DNA of 7,119 bases. Origin: Desulfocapsa sp. Its GTDB lineage: Bacteria > Desulfobacterota > Desulfobulbia > Desulfobulbales > Desulfocapsaceae. This document shows positions 6,167 to 7,119 of the stretch, in pieces. Position numbers and translations under genes: made by a program. The stretch lies in the NCBI GenBank assembly GCA_029935135.1, contig JAOZKX010000101.1, positions 1 through 7,119 of the forward strand, written 5' to 3'. The notes under the pieces are model-generated. The model saw nothing but the letters and a program-made list of their open reading frames with translations. It was not told the DNA's origin and did no database searches. The first letter of the stretch is position 1. Each line of letters opens with the position of its first letter.

Positions 6167-7119
6167 TTATTCCATCTCATTATGGGTAATCCGACCACCC
6201 ATTATAGTTAGCACAGCCTTACCCTGTAATTCCCAATCAAGAAAAGGAGAATTCTTTCCCTTGGAGAGGATAGATTCTTTGCTGAAGATAAATTTCTTAT
6301 CCGGATCAATGACCGTCACATCAGCAACAGTTCCTTCTGCAAGTGTGCCGCCCTGTACCTGAAGGATACTGGCTGGTGCGGTTGACATGAGCTCCACAAG
6401 GCGCAATGGTTCAATCACACCCTCGCGCACAAGATTCAGGGAAAGGGGCAGTGATGTTTCAAGACCGATAATTCCATTGGCCGCTCTGTCAAACTCCACC
6501 TCTTTTTCCAGTACCGAATGGGGAGCATGATCGGTGGCAATGGCATCAAATGTCCCATCCTGCAACCCCTGACGAATGGCCTCTCGGTCCACATCGGTAC
6601 GCAGTGGCGGGTTCATCTTGGCATTTGTATTGTATTCTGCCACAGCTTCTTCGGTGAGGGTAAAATAATGCGGCGTTGTTTCAGCGGTAACTCGAGCGCC
6701 CCTTGCCTTTGACTGGCGGATAAGATCGGTGGCTGCAGCGGTACTGACATGGGCAATATGGGTACGCTGCCCGGTGAGTTCTGCAAGGGCCAGCTCACGA
6801 AAAACCATAATTGATTCTGCTGCTGCCGGAATTCCCCGTAATCCCAGACGGGTTGAGACCACTCCTTCATTCATTGAACCATTACGACTGAGCGCCATCT
6901 CTTCTGAATGGGAAATAACAAGAAGGTTATGACTTCCAGCATACTCCATGGCCCGCCGCATTAACTGAGAATCAAAAACAGGCAGTCCATCATCTGTGAC
7001 GGCAACAGCTCCAGCTTCTTTTAGCTCGCCATATTCAGCCAGCCCTTTCCCGGCACTGCCCTTGCTGATTGCCCCCACAGGATAGACTCTTGCAGACGCG
7101 TCGAGGGCAGTTTCGAGAA
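6167..7119 (-). CDS. pyrC: Dihydroorotase, class I (5' end beyond the window)
   Basis: Third step of de novo pyrimidine synthesis: zinc-dependent interconversion of N-carbamoyl-L-aspartate and dihydroorotate in the cytosol. The frame stays open to the right edge of the window. About 316 residues are present, ending at TAA (6169-6167); class I enzymes are about 420-430 aa, so roughly 110 N-terminal residues, including the HxH metal motif, lie outside. Visible family marks, in order: VGAISKG, TDDGLPVF, ISHSEE (metal-site His), HIAHVST (metal-site His), ETTPHYF, KMNPPLR, ATDHAPH (catalytic Asp) and the NGIIGLET segment. The C-terminal beta region includes GTVADVTVIDPDK and the closing MGGRITHN. 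The ATDHAPH pattern and layout fit the class I (Bacillus-type, often PyrB-associated) enzyme rather than the shorter E. coli PyrC. GTG at 7078 is internal and not the real start. The gene converges on queC with 5 bp between stop codons. Confidence 0.95.
   Translation of the reverse strand, partial: LETALDASARVYPVGAISKGSAGKGLAEYGELKEAGAVAVTDDGLPVFDSQLMRRAMEYAGSHNLLVISHSEEMALSRNGSMNEGVVSTRLGLRGIPAAAESIMVFRELALAELTGQRTHIAHVSTAAATDLIRQSKARGARVTAETTPHYFTLTEEAVAEYNTNAKMNPPLRTDVDREAIRQGLQDGTFDAIATDHAPHSVLEKEVEFDRAANGIIGLETSLPLSLNLVREGVIEPLRLVELMSTAPASILQVQGGTLAEGTVADVTVIDPDKKFIFSKESILSKGKNSPFLDWELQGKAVLTIMGGRITHNEME

Noticed and set aside
7076..7078. GTG (7078) as the start of the dihydroorotase gene
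   Set aside because: The frame stays open upstream to the window edge with family-like sequence (ARVYPVGAISKG), and the N-terminal metal motif would be missing from such a start.
1..7119. CRISPR array, tRNA/rRNA gene, insertion sequence or attachment site
   Set aside because: No direct repeats with spacers, cloverleaf sequence, transposase motif or flanking terminal repeats were seen. The window is densely filled with intact protein-coding frames.

Overview
The window looks like a Gram-negative bacterial chromosome: it carries a type I secretion (T1SS) inner-membrane pair and a lipoprotein with a bacterial lipobox. The style of the housekeeping proteins would fit Desulfobacterota (former deltaproteobacteria). 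That placement is an impression from sequence style only, not a search result.

Left and centre (1-5397, all + strand) form a T1SS cassette. First comes the last ~74 codons of a secreted RTX-type protein whose C-terminus resembles a T1SS secretion signal. A near-perfect 18-bp hairpin with a T-run follows (252-291). Next are an HlyB-family ABC transporter of about 860 aa (324-2906), an HlyD-family membrane fusion protein (2919-4289), and a lipoprotein of no family I can name (4267-5397) whose start overlaps the end of the HlyD-like gene. The exporter and fusion protein would carry the RTX protein from the cytosol toward a TolC-like outer-membrane channel. No such channel gene is in the window.

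Right (5463-7119) is housekeeping. queC (+ strand, preQ0 synthesis for queuosine) runs convergently into a 5'-truncated class I dihydroorotase gene, pyrC (- strand), with only 5 bp between stop codons. A plausible promoter overlaps a small palindrome just before queC and would give an almost leaderless mRNA.

The most unusual feature is in the ABC transporter. Its N-terminus appears to carry two C39-peptidase-like domains in tandem instead of the single one in HlyB. Both have lost the catalytic cysteine, and the first has lost the His and Asp positions as well. Second is the toxin-exporter junction: the hairpin buries a perfect Shine-Dalgarno sequence for a 21-codon ORF whose stop overlaps the exporter's start codon, while the exporter has no visible ribosome binding site of its own. 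Third is the uncharacterised lipoprotein attached to the exporter genes.
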